This document shows positions 33,266 to 41,617 of a stretch of DNA of 64,000 nucleotides, one piece after another. Under the pieces are notes generated by a model. It worked only from the letters and a program-made list of their open reading frames with translations, was not told the DNA's origin and made no database searches. A program made the position numbers and the translations under genes. The DNA lies in the NCBI GenBank assembly GCA_910576335.1, contig CAJTIU010000012.1, positions 62,001-126,000 of the forward strand, in the 5' to 3' direction. Source of the DNA: Lachnospiraceae bacterium. Its GTDB lineage: Bacteria > Bacillota > Clostridia > Lachnospirales > Lachnospiraceae. Each line of letters opens with the position of its first letter. Position 1 is the stretch's first letter.

Positions 33266-34117
33266 ATGAAGAAAAAAACGAATGAAGAATTACAGGCTTT
33301 GGTTAATAAAGCCACAGCAGGGGATAAAAAAGCCCTTGAAACGCTTGTCACAGGTGTGCAGGACATTGTGTTCAATTTATCCCTGCGGATGCTCGGTACA
33401 TTTGCAGATGCAGAGGATGCCACACAGGACATCCTGCTGAAAATGATTACTCATCTATCGTCTTTTAGAGGCGACAGCTCATTTACAACATGGGTATTTT
33501 CCATCGCTGCTAATCATCTGAAGAACTACAAAAAGCATATGTTTGCCCGCTATCCGCTGAGCTTCGAGTATTACGGGGATGACATAGAAAACGGAAAAGT
33601 ACAGGATGTGCCGGATTTAACACAGAACGTTGAAAAGGATGTTCTGGCAGAGGAACTGAAAATGTCCTGTACCAACGTGATGCTGCAATGTCTTGATACG
33701 GAAAGCAGATGCATTTTCATACTGGGTACGATGTTTAAGATTGACAGCCGTATTGCAGGGGATATTTTGGAAATGACCCCAGAGGCATTCCGTCAGCGAC
33801 TTTCCCGAATACGCAGAAAAATGGCAGATTTTCTTGGACAGTATTGCGGAGAATATGGCGGCGGCAGATGCAAATGTAAAGACAGAGTGAATTATGCGAT
33901 ACAAAGTCATCGGATAAACCCGCTGCAGCTGGATTATACAGCAGCCACGGAAATTTCCATTCAAACTATGCTTGATGTAAAAAATGCTATGGAAGATATT
34001 GACGATTTATCACAGGATTTCTCTTTCTGTAAGCCCTACCAATCTCCCGAACGCACGAAACATCTGATACAGGAATTTTTAGATTCCACACAGTTTTCCA
34101 TTATCCAAAATTCGTAA
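33266..34117 (+). CDS. ECF-like sigma factor with C-terminal extension
   Basis: 283 residues. Sigma region 2 is at about 18-95 (MLGTFADAEDATQDILLKMI and FRGDSSFTTWVFSIAANHLKN), and region 4 at about 130-190 (CIFILGTMFKIDSRIAGDIL, then TPEAFRQRLSRIRRKM). The remaining 90 residues form an extension beginning GGGRCKCKDRVNYAI, with a Cys-x-Cys pair and no known fold in my recognition. AGTAGGAGGT precedes ATG 33266. No anti-sigma gene is adjacent; the extension may replace it. The next gene (DUF2461) begins 15 bases later, likely in the same operon. Confidence 0.8.
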   Translation: MKKKTNEELQALVNKATAGDKKALETLVTGVQDIVFNLSLRMLGTFADAEDATQDILLKMITHLSSFRGDSSFTTWVFSIAANHLKNYKKHMFARYPLSFEYYGDDIENGKVQDVPDLTQNVEKDVLAEELKMSCTNVMLQCLDTESRCIFILGTMFKIDSRIAGDILEMTPEAFRQRLSRIRRKMADFLGQYCGEYGGGRCKCKDRVNYAIQSHRINPLQLDYTAATEISIQTMLDVKNAMEDIDDLSQDFSFCKPYQSPERTKHLIQEFLDSTQFSIIQNS

Positions 34118-34132
34118 AGGAGACGACAGATT

Positions 34133-34816
34133 ATGAATACACAGATAATTATAGATTATTTATCGGCATTGAGTTTGAATAACAACCGTGAATGGTATCA
34201 TGCGAATAAGGAAGATTACAAAAAAGCGAATGCTGAGTTTGAAGGACTATTACAGGCTTTGATGCTGGAAATCGGAAAGTTTGACAGCAGCATTTTACAT
34301 AACAATCCGAAAGACCTTACCTTTAAGCTAGTAAGGGATACCCGTTTCAGCCGTGACAAATCGCCTTATAAACCTGCGTTCCGTGCTCATATTTCCTCTA
34401 AGGGCAAGCTGCCTGTCCCTGTTGGATATTACATTATGATAAAGCCGGACAATCAGTCTTTTCTAGGCGGCGGTTTGTTTGCAGATATGTTCAAAGATGC
34501 GACAACGATGATACGGGATTATATTGCCCAAAATGGCGAGGAATGGGAAAAAATCATCAATAAGCCAGAGTTTGAAAAATATTTCACTGTTGAGGGAACG
34601 GCATTAAAGAATGTTCCCGCGGGATATGAGAAAGAACATCCGCAGGCAGAATATCTAAAAAATAAGAGCTGGTATCTGGAATATCCGCTAAAGGATGAAG
34701 AAGTGAAAGATGCAGAAACATTTCTTGCAAAGGCAGCAGAGATTTTCCGGATCATGAAACCTTTTAACGACTATTTGAACAAGGCGCTTGTAGGCTTTCA
34801 AATGCCGACAAGGTAA
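34133..34816 (+). CDS. DUF2461-family protein
   Basis: 227 residues, normal length for the family. Typical blocks are NNNREWYHANKEDYKKA near the start, RDTRFSRDKSPYKPAFRAHI in the middle and YYIMIKPDNQSFLGGGLF after it. The biochemical role of the family is unknown. It follows the sigma-factor gene by 15 bases with its own RBS (AAAGGAGA), so the two are probably co-transcribed. Confidence 0.9.
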   Translation: MNTQIIIDYLSALSLNNNREWYHANKEDYKKANAEFEGLLQALMLEIGKFDSSILHNNPKDLTFKLVRDTRFSRDKSPYKPAFRAHISSKGKLPVPVGYYIMIKPDNQSFLGGGLFADMFKDATTMIRDYIAQNGEEWEKIINKPEFEKYFTVEGTALKNVPAGYEKEHPQAEYLKNKSWYLEYPLKDEEVKDAETFLAKAAEIFRIMKPFNDYLNKALVGFQMPTR

Positions 34817-34984
34817 TAAAACGCTCAAAATGAGGTTAAACGGAACTCAATTAATATAAAACATAAATATGGGATGCCGCAAAATAACTGCTATATAATA
34901 TACAAAATATGGTCTTAAAACCACATAAGTCTCATCCATATACCGTATATAAGCTGCGTTTTACGACATCCTTTTTTCTGCTCA

Positions 34985-35023
34985 ACTCCATATAAACTCC
35001 ATATTCACTCCAGCATTACTCCA
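34985..35023 (+). repeat. Four ACTCCA direct repeats at exact 11-bp pitch
   Basis: ACTCCA at 34985-34990, 34996-35001, 35007-35012 and 35018-35023, each 11 bp from the next; the first two continue as ACTCCATAT. The spacing is that of OmpR-family or similar regulator sites. The surrounding 34817-35150 has no gene, so the promoter it would control is not obvious. Confidence 0.6.
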
Positions 35024-35150
35024 GTTGTCTATCATGTCCTATATATCTGCAACAATCAAAATTGCATATGACGATATATCGAAAAGAGCATAATGATCTG
35101 CGGCTTGGATGTTTCTGTAATTGGAAGCATAACAGAAACATAGTAGACAA

Positions 35151-35193
35151 ATCTGGCACCTCATTTTGCAAAAATGGACAGTCTTATTGTTGG
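35151..35193 (+). promoter_or_regulatory. Conserved promoter element, copy b (upstream of the broken araC gene)
   Basis: ATCTGGCACC, CTCATTTTGCAAAA, ATGGACAG and TTATTGTT in this order, 50 bases before the AraC-type pseudogene. The first blocks match 15063-15113 and the last blocks match 40524-40563, all in the same relative order. Confidence 0.5.
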
Positions 35194-35244
35194 CAGAGTA
35201 TAAGATTGATAGAATTATAATTACGGTTCTGTATTGAGAATAAC

Positions 35245-35904
35245 ATGCATTGGGAAGAGGAGCCGATAGATCAAAAGGAAATTGCAGAGATTGCGGGTTG
35301 TTCTTTTGCTTTCTTTCAAAAGGTATTTTCTTATATGAATGGAATTAGTTTGTCTGAATACATCCGACTGCGTAAGTTGACATTCGCCGGATATGATTTG
35401 TAGTGCAGCAGGATCAAAATTACAGATGTAAGCAACAGATATGGGTATGATTCACCAACGTCTTTTACAAAGGCATTTCGCCGGTTCCATGGAGTTACGC
35501 CAAGAGAGGCGCGGAAGCAGGAAACGAAACTGCAGATTTATTCCAAAATGGAGAAAGCGTCAAAACAGCGGTATTCCTGGAACATTGTGACAAAAGAGGA
35601 AGCCCGGCTGGCAGGCGTCTCTGATAATAAGGATGAATGGCAGCATTCTGTCATGATTGTTTCGTCACGGTCTTTGCAGAGTGATTCCAGGGAGTATCAG
35701 CTGCCAGGACATACATGGGCGATTATTGAGTGCAGAGGTCAGGTGCCACAGGCAATACGAAATGGATGGAGATATTTAAAAGAGGAATGGATGCTTAGAC
35801 ATTCCTTCCAATATGGGGAGTGTCCGGCGGCCGAATGGTATGGAGAAGGGAACCCGAAGGATGAGAATTATGTAAGCCAGATATGGATTCCTATCAATAT
35901 ATGA
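35245..35904 (+). pseudogene. AraC-family regulator with GyrI-like domain, broken by a nonsense codon
   Basis: One frame from ATG 35245 to 35904 is interrupted only by TAG at 35401-35403, most simply a CAG-to-TAG change in AGYDL(Q)CSRIKITDV. Before it are the first helix-turn-helix (IDQKEIAEIAGCSFAFFQKV); after it the second (VSNRYGYDSPTSFTKAFRRF, the AraC signature), a linker, and a GyrI-like domain (HTWAIIECRGQVPQA and ending SQIWIPI). A stop also lies shortly upstream of ATG 35245, so the extreme N-terminus may be lost too. The ABC exporter at 35984 is the likely former target. Confidence 0.75.
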
Positions 35905-35983
35905 AAGCATGAAATTTAAGAGGTCGGGAAGATTTTTAAATATTTCTGCATTCAAAAAGTGAGATAATATGGAGGAACAGACA

Positions 35984-36871
35984 ATGGATGAGATATTGCA
36001 GATTAAGGATTTGACAAAAAGTTATAGGGATTTTAAACTGGATCGGGTCTCTTTTTCTATTCCAAAAGGCTCCATTATGGGGTTAATCGGAGAAAACGGA
36101 GCTGGCAAAAGCACAACAATCAACGCTATCCTTGGCCTTATTAAAAAGGATAAGGGAACGGTAAGATTCTGGGGGAAGGAATTGGATTCATCAAAACAGA
36201 TTAAAGAGAATATAGGCGTTGTATTTGATGGTATAAATTTTTACGAGACGCTGACACCTGAGAAAGTTGGAAAAATCTGTGCGGCAGCATACAAACAGTG
36301 GGATAGCAGTACATATCAAAAGTTTTTAGAGCGCTTCAGCCTTTCAAAGGGCAAAGAAATTAAAACGCTGTCTAAGGGGATGAAAATGAAATTGAGCATT
36401 GCTGCTGCATTGTCGCATCGTCCTAAACTGTTGATTTTGGATGAGGCGACAAGTGGACTTGACCCGGTTATGCGAGCTGATATTTTAGAAATTTTTGCGG
36501 AATTTGTTAGAGAAGGGGGACATTCAATACTGATGTCGTCTCATATTACTACAGATCTAGAAAAAGTAGCAGATTATATTACATTCATTCATCGTGGGAA
36601 AGTTCTATTTTGCAAAAGAAAAAGTGAACTGTGCCGTGATTATGGGATGATCCGATGTGAGTCAGATTTATTTGAGAAATTCGACAGAGCAGATATTTTA
36701 GCATACCGCAGGGAAGGGAATCAATGGAATATACTTGTTGGTGATAAGGAAATGGCAAAAAACAAATATAAAAATGTTGTAGTAGATACAATAACGATAG
36801 AGGATATGCTTTTGATGTATGTAAAGGGGGATAAGCCAAATGAAGAGCCTTATATTAAAGGATTTGTATAA
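35984..36871 (+). CDS. ABC exporter ATP-binding protein
   Basis: 295 residues from ATG 35984, chosen for TGGAGGAAC upstream (an in-frame ATG at 35969 overlaps it). Walker A GENGAGKST, a degenerate signature TLSKGMKMKLSI, Walker B LLILDEATSGLDP and switch region MSSHITTDLEK. This pattern is typical of YtrB/BcrA-like exporters, often paired with a GntR regulator; none is present here and only the broken araC gene lies upstream. Its end overlaps the permease start by 32 bases, so the two act together. Confidence 0.9.
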   Translation: MDEILQIKDLTKSYRDFKLDRVSFSIPKGSIMGLIGENGAGKSTTINAILGLIKKDKGTVRFWGKELDSSKQIKENIGVVFDGINFYETLTPEKVGKICAAAYKQWDSSTYQKFLERFSLSKGKEIKTLSKGMKMKLSIAAALSHRPKLLILDEATSGLDPVMRADILEIFAEFVREGGHSILMSSHITTDLEKVADYITFIHRGKVLFCKRKSELCRDYGMIRCESDLFEKFDRADILAYRREGNQWNILVGDKEMAKNKYKNVVVDTITIEDMLLMYVKGDKPNEEPYIKGFV

Positions 36872-37493
36872 TATTGGTCACAATGCAAAGTCCATGCTGC
36901 TGATTTTACTGGTGTTTGCTGTTGGTTTGATTATGTCGTCGGGAGTGGAGAGTTATATTATTTCAGCTGGAGTTTTATGCAGTATGATGATCGTGACGAC
37001 ATTTACGTTTGATGATAATTGCAAATGGTCTAAATATGCCTTGATTATGCCAGTATGCAAAAAAGATATAGTTAAAGCAAAATTTATTGTTCTTGTTATT
37101 TTCTGTACAGTCGGCGTTTGCGTGGGAACCATCTTTGGCGTGTCAGGGGGATTGGTCATGCGTAAGCTGGTGATGAGTATGGAAAGTATAGTAACAATGC
37201 TTTTTATGGCATTTGTTGGGCTAATAGTTTCGGTTATTTTTGGAAGTATGTCTATTCCGTTAGTTTATAAGTTTGGTGCAGAGAAAGGGCGTATGTTATT
37301 ATTGGTTTCCTTTGTTGTTCCTTTAGCAATATGTTTTATTGTGTATGAAATACTAATGTTATTCGGTGTAGAAATTACAGATCAGCTTGTCTTTGCAATT
37401 TTATGCGCATCTCCTTTGATTGCACTAATTTGGGTCTATATAATGTATAGAATTAGTTGCAGTATATTTTCTAAGCAGGAAGTAATCGGGTAA
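36840..37493 (+). CDS. ABC-2 type permease, small form
   Basis: 217 residues with six hydrophobic segments (for example SMLLILLVFAVGLIMSSG, IVLVIFCTVGVCVGTIFG, MLLLVSFVVPLAICFIVY). MKSLILKDLYN at the start is the typical amphipathic N-terminal helix of the ABC2-membrane-2 family. The start codon lies inside the ATPase gene (32-base overlap). Substrate unknown. Operon of two genes only. Confidence 0.85.
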   Translation: MKSLILKDLYNIGHNAKSMLLILLVFAVGLIMSSGVESYIISAGVLCSMMIVTTFTFDDNCKWSKYALIMPVCKKDIVKAKFIVLVIFCTVGVCVGTIFGVSGGLVMRKLVMSMESIVTMLFMAFVGLIVSVIFGSMSIPLVYKFGAEKGRMLLLVSFVVPLAICFIVYEILMLFGVEITDQLVFAILCASPLIALIWVYIMYRISCSIFSKQEVIG

Positions 37494-37817
37494 TGAAAAG
37501 AGATTTTGAATGGCTAGTTGCTTATTATTCGATGCAGCACTAGCCATTTAATTATGGATTCAAATTGGTACAGAATGATCCGGTATGGTATGAGGAATAT
37601 GTACGAATCAACGGGATTGCGTGCTATACTTTAATTAGATGCAATATTTTAATCATGGCGGACAGCTTATGCTGGATGCAGTTTTGAACAGAATTAACTT
37701 CGCTTTTTGGTGGAGTTTTTTTGTTTTAAGAAAACAGAAACGATTTGTATTGCATTACATGATTTCAGAGAAAAGGAGGGAAAACATAAAAAGTAGGAAG
37801 GAGGTTTACCAAAGCAT
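37494..37817. other. Intergenic region without a supported gene
   Basis: 324 bases between converging genes. Only a 60-codon plus-strand frame (37639-37821) that lacks a RBS and protein-like composition is seen. No clear terminator hairpin with T-run was found. Confidence 0.4.
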
Positions 37818-38393
37818 CTAATCTGCATCTGTGGTTTCCGTTTCCATATCTGAGCCGTTGGCCAGGCCTTCCGGTTCGAGCAGATCGGCCGGAACATAGC
37901 TTACGGCCAGTTGTTCTTCTTCGGTCAGGCGATTGTACCAGGAAAGCCATTCTATGGTTTCAGCGGATAGGTCTTCTTTATTATACCAATGGCTGTGATA
38001 GCGGAGCTTTCCGCTGCTCACTTCCATAAGCTGTATGCCATATATTTCGCCCAGTTGTGCGGGATAGGATTCCAAAATTTCGCCGTTATACTGGATGCTG
38101 ATTATATCTCCGGCCTCTGGAGTGGAAGAGGCCGGCATATACTCTATAGGAATTGAAATTCGGTCAGAGGATGATAATTCAGCAGAGCCTTTTACAGGTT
38201 CGATCAATAAGGAATGCTTTTCGATTTCTATAATGGTAGCTGAAAAAGAAAACGAATGCCTTTTGTCATCTGTAGAAGTGACAGGATTGCTGCTGTCTTC
38301 CTTTGACTTTTTGGGAAAAAATATAAATACGGTTACACATATCACGGCTGCTGTGATTATAAGCCCGAATATAGTTTTTTTGCAGTATGACAT
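37818..38393 (-). CDS. Membrane-anchored DUF3221-like protein
   Basis: 191 residues: an N-terminal signal anchor (TIFGLIITAAVICVTVFIFF), then a soluble outer domain with a small beta-barrel pattern (FSATIIEIEKHSLLIEP, then DIISIQYNGEI). That part resembles DUF3221/YobA-type OB-like domains. The acidic tail has no known signature. It ends the same-strand group that includes the two-component system upstream (38502-40461) and could be co-transcribed with it, about 110 bases apart. Confidence 0.6.
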   Translation of the reverse strand: MSYCKKTIFGLIITAAVICVTVFIFFPKKSKEDSSNPVTSTDDKRHSFSFSATIIEIEKHSLLIEPVKGSAELSSSDRISIPIEYMPASSTPEAGDIISIQYNGEILESYPAQLGEIYGIQLMEVSSGKLRYHSHWYNKEDLSAETIEWLSWYNRLTEEEQLAVSYVPADLLEPEGLANGSDMETETTDAD

Positions 38394-38501
38394 AATTTAG
38401 GTTCTCCTGTCATTATTTTTTGTGGGATTTATCCCTTAAATATTTGAATACAATTCTACTATTCATGTAGGTCCTTTACAATAGCAGGATATCTTTTTTG
38501 G

Positions 38502-39788
38502 TTACAATTCCAAATAAAAAGTACTTCCGCCGCCATCTGTATCCTGCACGCCCAGCTTTATCCCTTGGATTTTTGCAAGGGTAATGGCGATGGACAGGCC
38601 AAGTCCGAAATGCTCTTTTTTATTCCGTGATTTATCACTTTTATAAAAGCGGTCAAAGATGAATTCTTTTTCCTCGTCAGGGATTCCAGGGCCGTGGTCC
38701 ACGACATAAATCAGGGTATGGGGATGGCAGTGTTCAGCCTGCAGAAGGATATTCTTTGAAGGATGCGTCAAAGAATATGCGATAGCGTTATCAAGCAGTA
38801 TCGTTAAGATCTGCCGGCACAGCTCAGGGTCTGCTGATACTTGTGGAAGTGGTTCCTCCGGGAGCCGTAATTGCAGGGTTCCGCTTTTGGAATGGCAGAG
38901 CGGCTCATATAGTTCTAAAAGGTCCAGGAGAAGCTCGTCAATTTCAAATTTCCGCTTTCTTACAGCCCATTCCTTCTGTTCGGCAGACGCAAGGAGCAGA
39001 AGATTTTTAATTAGGGTACTTCCCCTGCGGCACTCGCTCTTAATAACAGAAAGCAGCCGAGTATCCTCTGCTGACTGGGAGGAGATGGCATCTGAAGTCA
39101 TTTGGATGACTGCAATAGGTGAACGAAGCTCATGAGAAGCGGCGGCAACAAAGTCCTGTTGCCGTTGGTATGTTTCTTCCAGAGGCCGCAGGGAACGGCG
39201 GACGAACCAACGCCCGCTCAGAAAGAGAAGCAGGATTCCGAGCAGGTCTATAAACAGATAGAAATATCCGTTTTCCATGGCTTTCTTCCTACTGTCAGTG
39301 ATATCCTGCAGCAGGGTAAGCTTTTTATATCCGTTCGGGGTCAGGAGGACAAGGACATTCCCAAGGTAGACATCCTGCCTGTCTCCGCTGATTTGGAATA
39401 TGGAGGTTTGCAGCATATTTGAGGAAATAGGGTAGGAATCTGTAAAAATGCCTTCCTTGTTCGCGGCTTTCTCTGCATACGCGAGAAGAGTCTCCCGTTC
39501 GGTATCCGGTCTGTATGAACCGGGAAAGAAAAAGGGCGTGCCGTTTTCTTCTATATGAATAATGAGCTGATTTTTCTGCTCTAGCTGTGCCAGAAACAAA
39601 TCCGTAAACCTGGAGTCACTCTGAAGCTGGGATATCAGTGTGAAAAGCTGTTTTTGAAACAGTGATTCCTGGCGGTTTTCCTGTGAGGCAAAGTAGAAAA
39701 GAAATGTTATGGACAGGATAAATGTGATGATCAGCCCGGTGCTTAAGGTATAAAGCAATACAAATTTTCTCTGTAGCTTAGGAAACAT
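38502..39788 (-). CDS. Sensor histidine kinase
   Basis: 428 residues from ATG 39788 (MFPKLQRKFV), which overlaps the regulator stop by 11 bases; the longer frame has no RBS. Two membrane segments (about 12-34 and 175-195) enclose a 140-residue outer sensor domain. Then follow a short HAMP-like stretch, H-box AAASHELRSPIAVIQ, N-box LTILLDNAIAYS, VVDHGPGIP and FDRFYKSDKS, and G-box FGLGLSIAITLAK. A complete kinase of the EnvZ/PhoR class. Partner of the regulator at 39778-40461; the divergent lipoprotein gene (40685) is a probable target. Confidence 0.9.
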   Translation of the reverse strand: MFPKLQRKFVLLYTLSTGLIITFILSITFLFYFASQENRQESLFQKQLFTLISQLQSDSRFTDLFLAQLEQKNQLIIHIEENGTPFFFPGSYRPDTERETLLAYAEKAANKEGIFTDSYPISSNMLQTSIFQISGDRQDVYLGNVLVLLTPNGYKKLTLLQDITDSRKKAMENGYFYLFIDLLGILLLFLSGRWFVRRSLRPLEETYQRQQDFVAAASHELRSPIAVIQMTSDAISSQSAEDTRLLSVIKSECRRGSTLIKNLLLLASAEQKEWAVRKRKFEIDELLLDLLELYEPLCHSKSGTLQLRLPEEPLPQVSADPELCRQILTILLDNAIAYSLTHPSKNILLQAEHCHPHTLIYVVDHGPGIPDEEKEFIFDRFYKSDKSRNKKEHFGLGLSIAITLAKIQGIKLGVQDTDGGGSTFYLEL

Positions 39789-40461
39789 TGCTGTCCTCCA
39801 ATCGGTATCCCATGCCATGCACTGTAGCAATATTTGCCTGGCTCCCCAAAGAACGCAGATGTTTTCTGATAAAATAAATATATGTATCAAGGTTTCCATC
39901 CTCTACAGCGCTTTCTGAGCCCCAGACACGCAGAAAGATCTGTTCCCGCGTCAGCGTTTTTCCCGGATTACGCAGGAAAAATTCCATAAGGAGGGCCTTC
40001 TGTTTGGAAAGGCGCTGCTCTTTTTCATTGCAGGTCAGGACCCTGGTTTCCATATTGAACTGGATATCCAAAAAGGAGAGACTGGTATGGTCTGAAAATG
40101 CATGCGGTCTTCTCGAGAGGGCGCGGATACGTGCAAGGAGCTCATCTATGGCGTAGGGTTTTACCAGGTAGTCGTCTGCCCCGCAGTCCAGACCGACAAT
40201 CCGGTCATCTATGGAGCCCAGCGCAGTTGTCAGGATGATAGGAACATTGATGTGATTCTGGCGGATGGCTTTTAGGATAGCCAGGCCGTCAAGCTCCGGC
40301 AGCATGCGGTCCAGAAGGATCAGATCGTAAGCGCCGGACATTGCAAGATAGATTGCCTCACTTCCGGCATGGCAACAGTCAACGGTATGTTTTTTAGCAG
40401 AAAGCTGTAATTTTAGGACACTGCATAATTCTCGGTCGTCTTCTACAATTAAAATGTGCAT
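39778..40461 (-). CDS. OmpR-family response regulator
   Basis: 227 residues: EDD at 7-9, phosphoacceptor D51 (LILLDRMLPE), TTAL and KPYAID switch positions, then a winged helix (LSKQKALLMEFFLRNPG, GNLDTYIYFIRKHL, HGMGYRLE). AAGTAAGGAGT stands before ATG 40461. The promoter region carries the conserved element 40524-40563. Divergent to the lipoprotein gene. Confidence 0.92.
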   Translation of the reverse strand: MHILIVEDDRELCSVLKLQLSAKKHTVDCCHAGSEAIYLAMSGAYDLILLDRMLPELDGLAILKAIRQNHINVPIILTTALGSIDDRIVGLDCGADDYLVKPYAIDELLARIRALSRRPHAFSDHTSLSFLDIQFNMETRVLTCNEKEQRLSKQKALLMEFFLRNPGKTLTREQIFLRVWGSESAVEDGNLDTYIYFIRKHLRSLGSQANIATVHGMGYRLEDSNVS

Positions 40462-40523
40462 CTTTCATACTCCTTACTTAAATCATAAAATCACAATGCG
40501 ATTTTATCATCAGGGCAGACCGT

Positions 40524-40563
40524 GAACAATAACCCTGTTCTCTTTTGCAAAATGAGGGGCCGT
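40524..40563 (-). promoter_or_regulatory. Conserved promoter element, copy c (upstream of the response regulator)
   Basis: On the minus strand: CGGCCCCTCATTTTGCAAAA, then GAGAACAGGGTTATTGTTC. Compared with copy b at 35151, at least 25 of 37 aligned bases agree, including CTCATTTTGCAAAA, ACAG and TTATTGTT in register. It lies about 65-100 bases before the regulator start. Confidence 0.5.
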
Positions 40564-40684
40564 TTTTGTATTTTACCTATCCTTTCTTTGATTTAACAAA
40601 AATTTTATCAGGTTTAAAGTTTTTTTAGAGAATGGCTTGATAGGATATAGATGATAAATATTTTAGAAAGGCAGGATTTTAGAA

Positions 40685-41230
40685 ATGGCAAATGGAAGAA
40701 AGAAAAGAAACCGAGGAATATGTGTCATTGCAGTTGCAGTCCTTTTGGCACTGCTGCTAATGGCATGTGGAAGCGGAAAAGAAGACAGTACAAAAGATAC
40801 AGATACACAAGGGGCGGCAAAACCGGAGAAGAAAACGGAAGATACACAAGCAGAGCAGACCCCGGACAGTGACAGCCCGGAGATAGGCGGGGATATGGAA
40901 AGCAAAGGTACGCCTGTAAGCGGATTGTCAGTATCGATAGAAGAAGTTTTGGAAACTTCTTTTATGGGAAAGGAGATTCAGACAGATGATCAGGGAGATG
41001 CGGGGCAGGTTGCAGTGCTTGACCCTGAGGAAGCAAAACAATTGGAGATTATATTTACAGAACAGACCACTTTCACAGTACGTTCATCTACGGATATGGG
41101 GGCAACGCATACTGACACACCGGGCAGCAGCGCCGATTTGGTAAGCAGTAGGTCAGCGGAAGTTTCAGGTACAAGGGATGGAGATACCGTGTATGCTTCT
41201 TCTGTAATGATTATGGATTTTGATGACTAA
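40685..41230 (+). CDS. Secreted lipoprotein of unknown function
   Basis: 181 residues with basic start (NGRKKRNR), hydrophobic core (VIAVAVLLALLL) and lipobox LLMAC, cysteine at about 28. After it comes a long acidic/threonine-rich linker (about 30-75) and a small domain (75-181) with no recognised family (VSIEEVLETSFMGKEIQTD; LEIIFTEQTTFTVRSS; DTVYASSVMIMDF). The pattern suggests a metal- or envelope-associated sensor partner. GAAAGGCAGG precedes the ATG. It is divergent to the two-component genes and probably regulated by them. Confidence 0.75.
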   Translation: MANGRKKRNRGICVIAVAVLLALLLMACGSGKEDSTKDTDTQGAAKPEKKTEDTQAEQTPDSDSPEIGGDMESKGTPVSGLSVSIEEVLETSFMGKEIQTDDQGDAGQVAVLDPEEAKQLEIIFTEQTTFTVRSSTDMGATHTDTPGSSADLVSSRSAEVSGTRDGDTVYASSVMIMDFDD

Positions 41231-41324
41231 ACGGTGGAACTGTTTTAATTGGCAGGATTCTTAACCATATAACCGCTAACAGATCCGTTCTGTCTGGAAG
41301 TGGATTTCATGTACATAATATGAG

Positions 41325-41416
41325 ATGATACAAGTGTCAAAAGGTCATGCTCAAAAAGCATGACCTTTTAATATGCAAAACACCGGGAAGTAGCTGCTTT
41401 TAGTCTTAAAAATGAG
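41325..41416 (+). mobile_element. Fragment of the MITE-like element (copy 3)
   Basis: ATGATACAAG-TGTCAAAAGGTCATGC is the same end sequence as in the copies at 15535 and 27648. It continues through a new perfect hairpin AAAAGGTCATGC (41339-41350)/GCATGACCTTTT (41358-41369) to AAAACACCGG and AAAAATGAG. The far terminal repeat is missing. The hairpin may act as a terminator of the lipoprotein gene. Confidence 0.55.
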
Positions 41417-41617
41417 TAAAGGTTGTCTTTTATATGCACAGATGGGAACCTCAAAAAAACCTTAACAAAGGATGAAAAAGTTGTTTTGTTCTTGGAAGTC
41501 TTTTTGAGGAAAAATGTGTATAGTGGTAGATAGTATTTATGACCTGCTTGTTTTCTGCAAGGATGGCGTGTAGGTTTTCATATGCTGTGAAACATGTATG
41601 AAGGGAGACTTATGTGA

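Noticed and set aside
37639-37821. 60-codon plus-strand frame
   Set aside because: No RBS, odd composition, and it runs into the converging DUF3221-like gene.
41461-41524. TTAACAAA plus TATAG arrangement resembling the region before the lipoprotein at 40685
   Set aside because: Only one 8-base block agrees and spacing differs; too weak to claim a shared regulator site.
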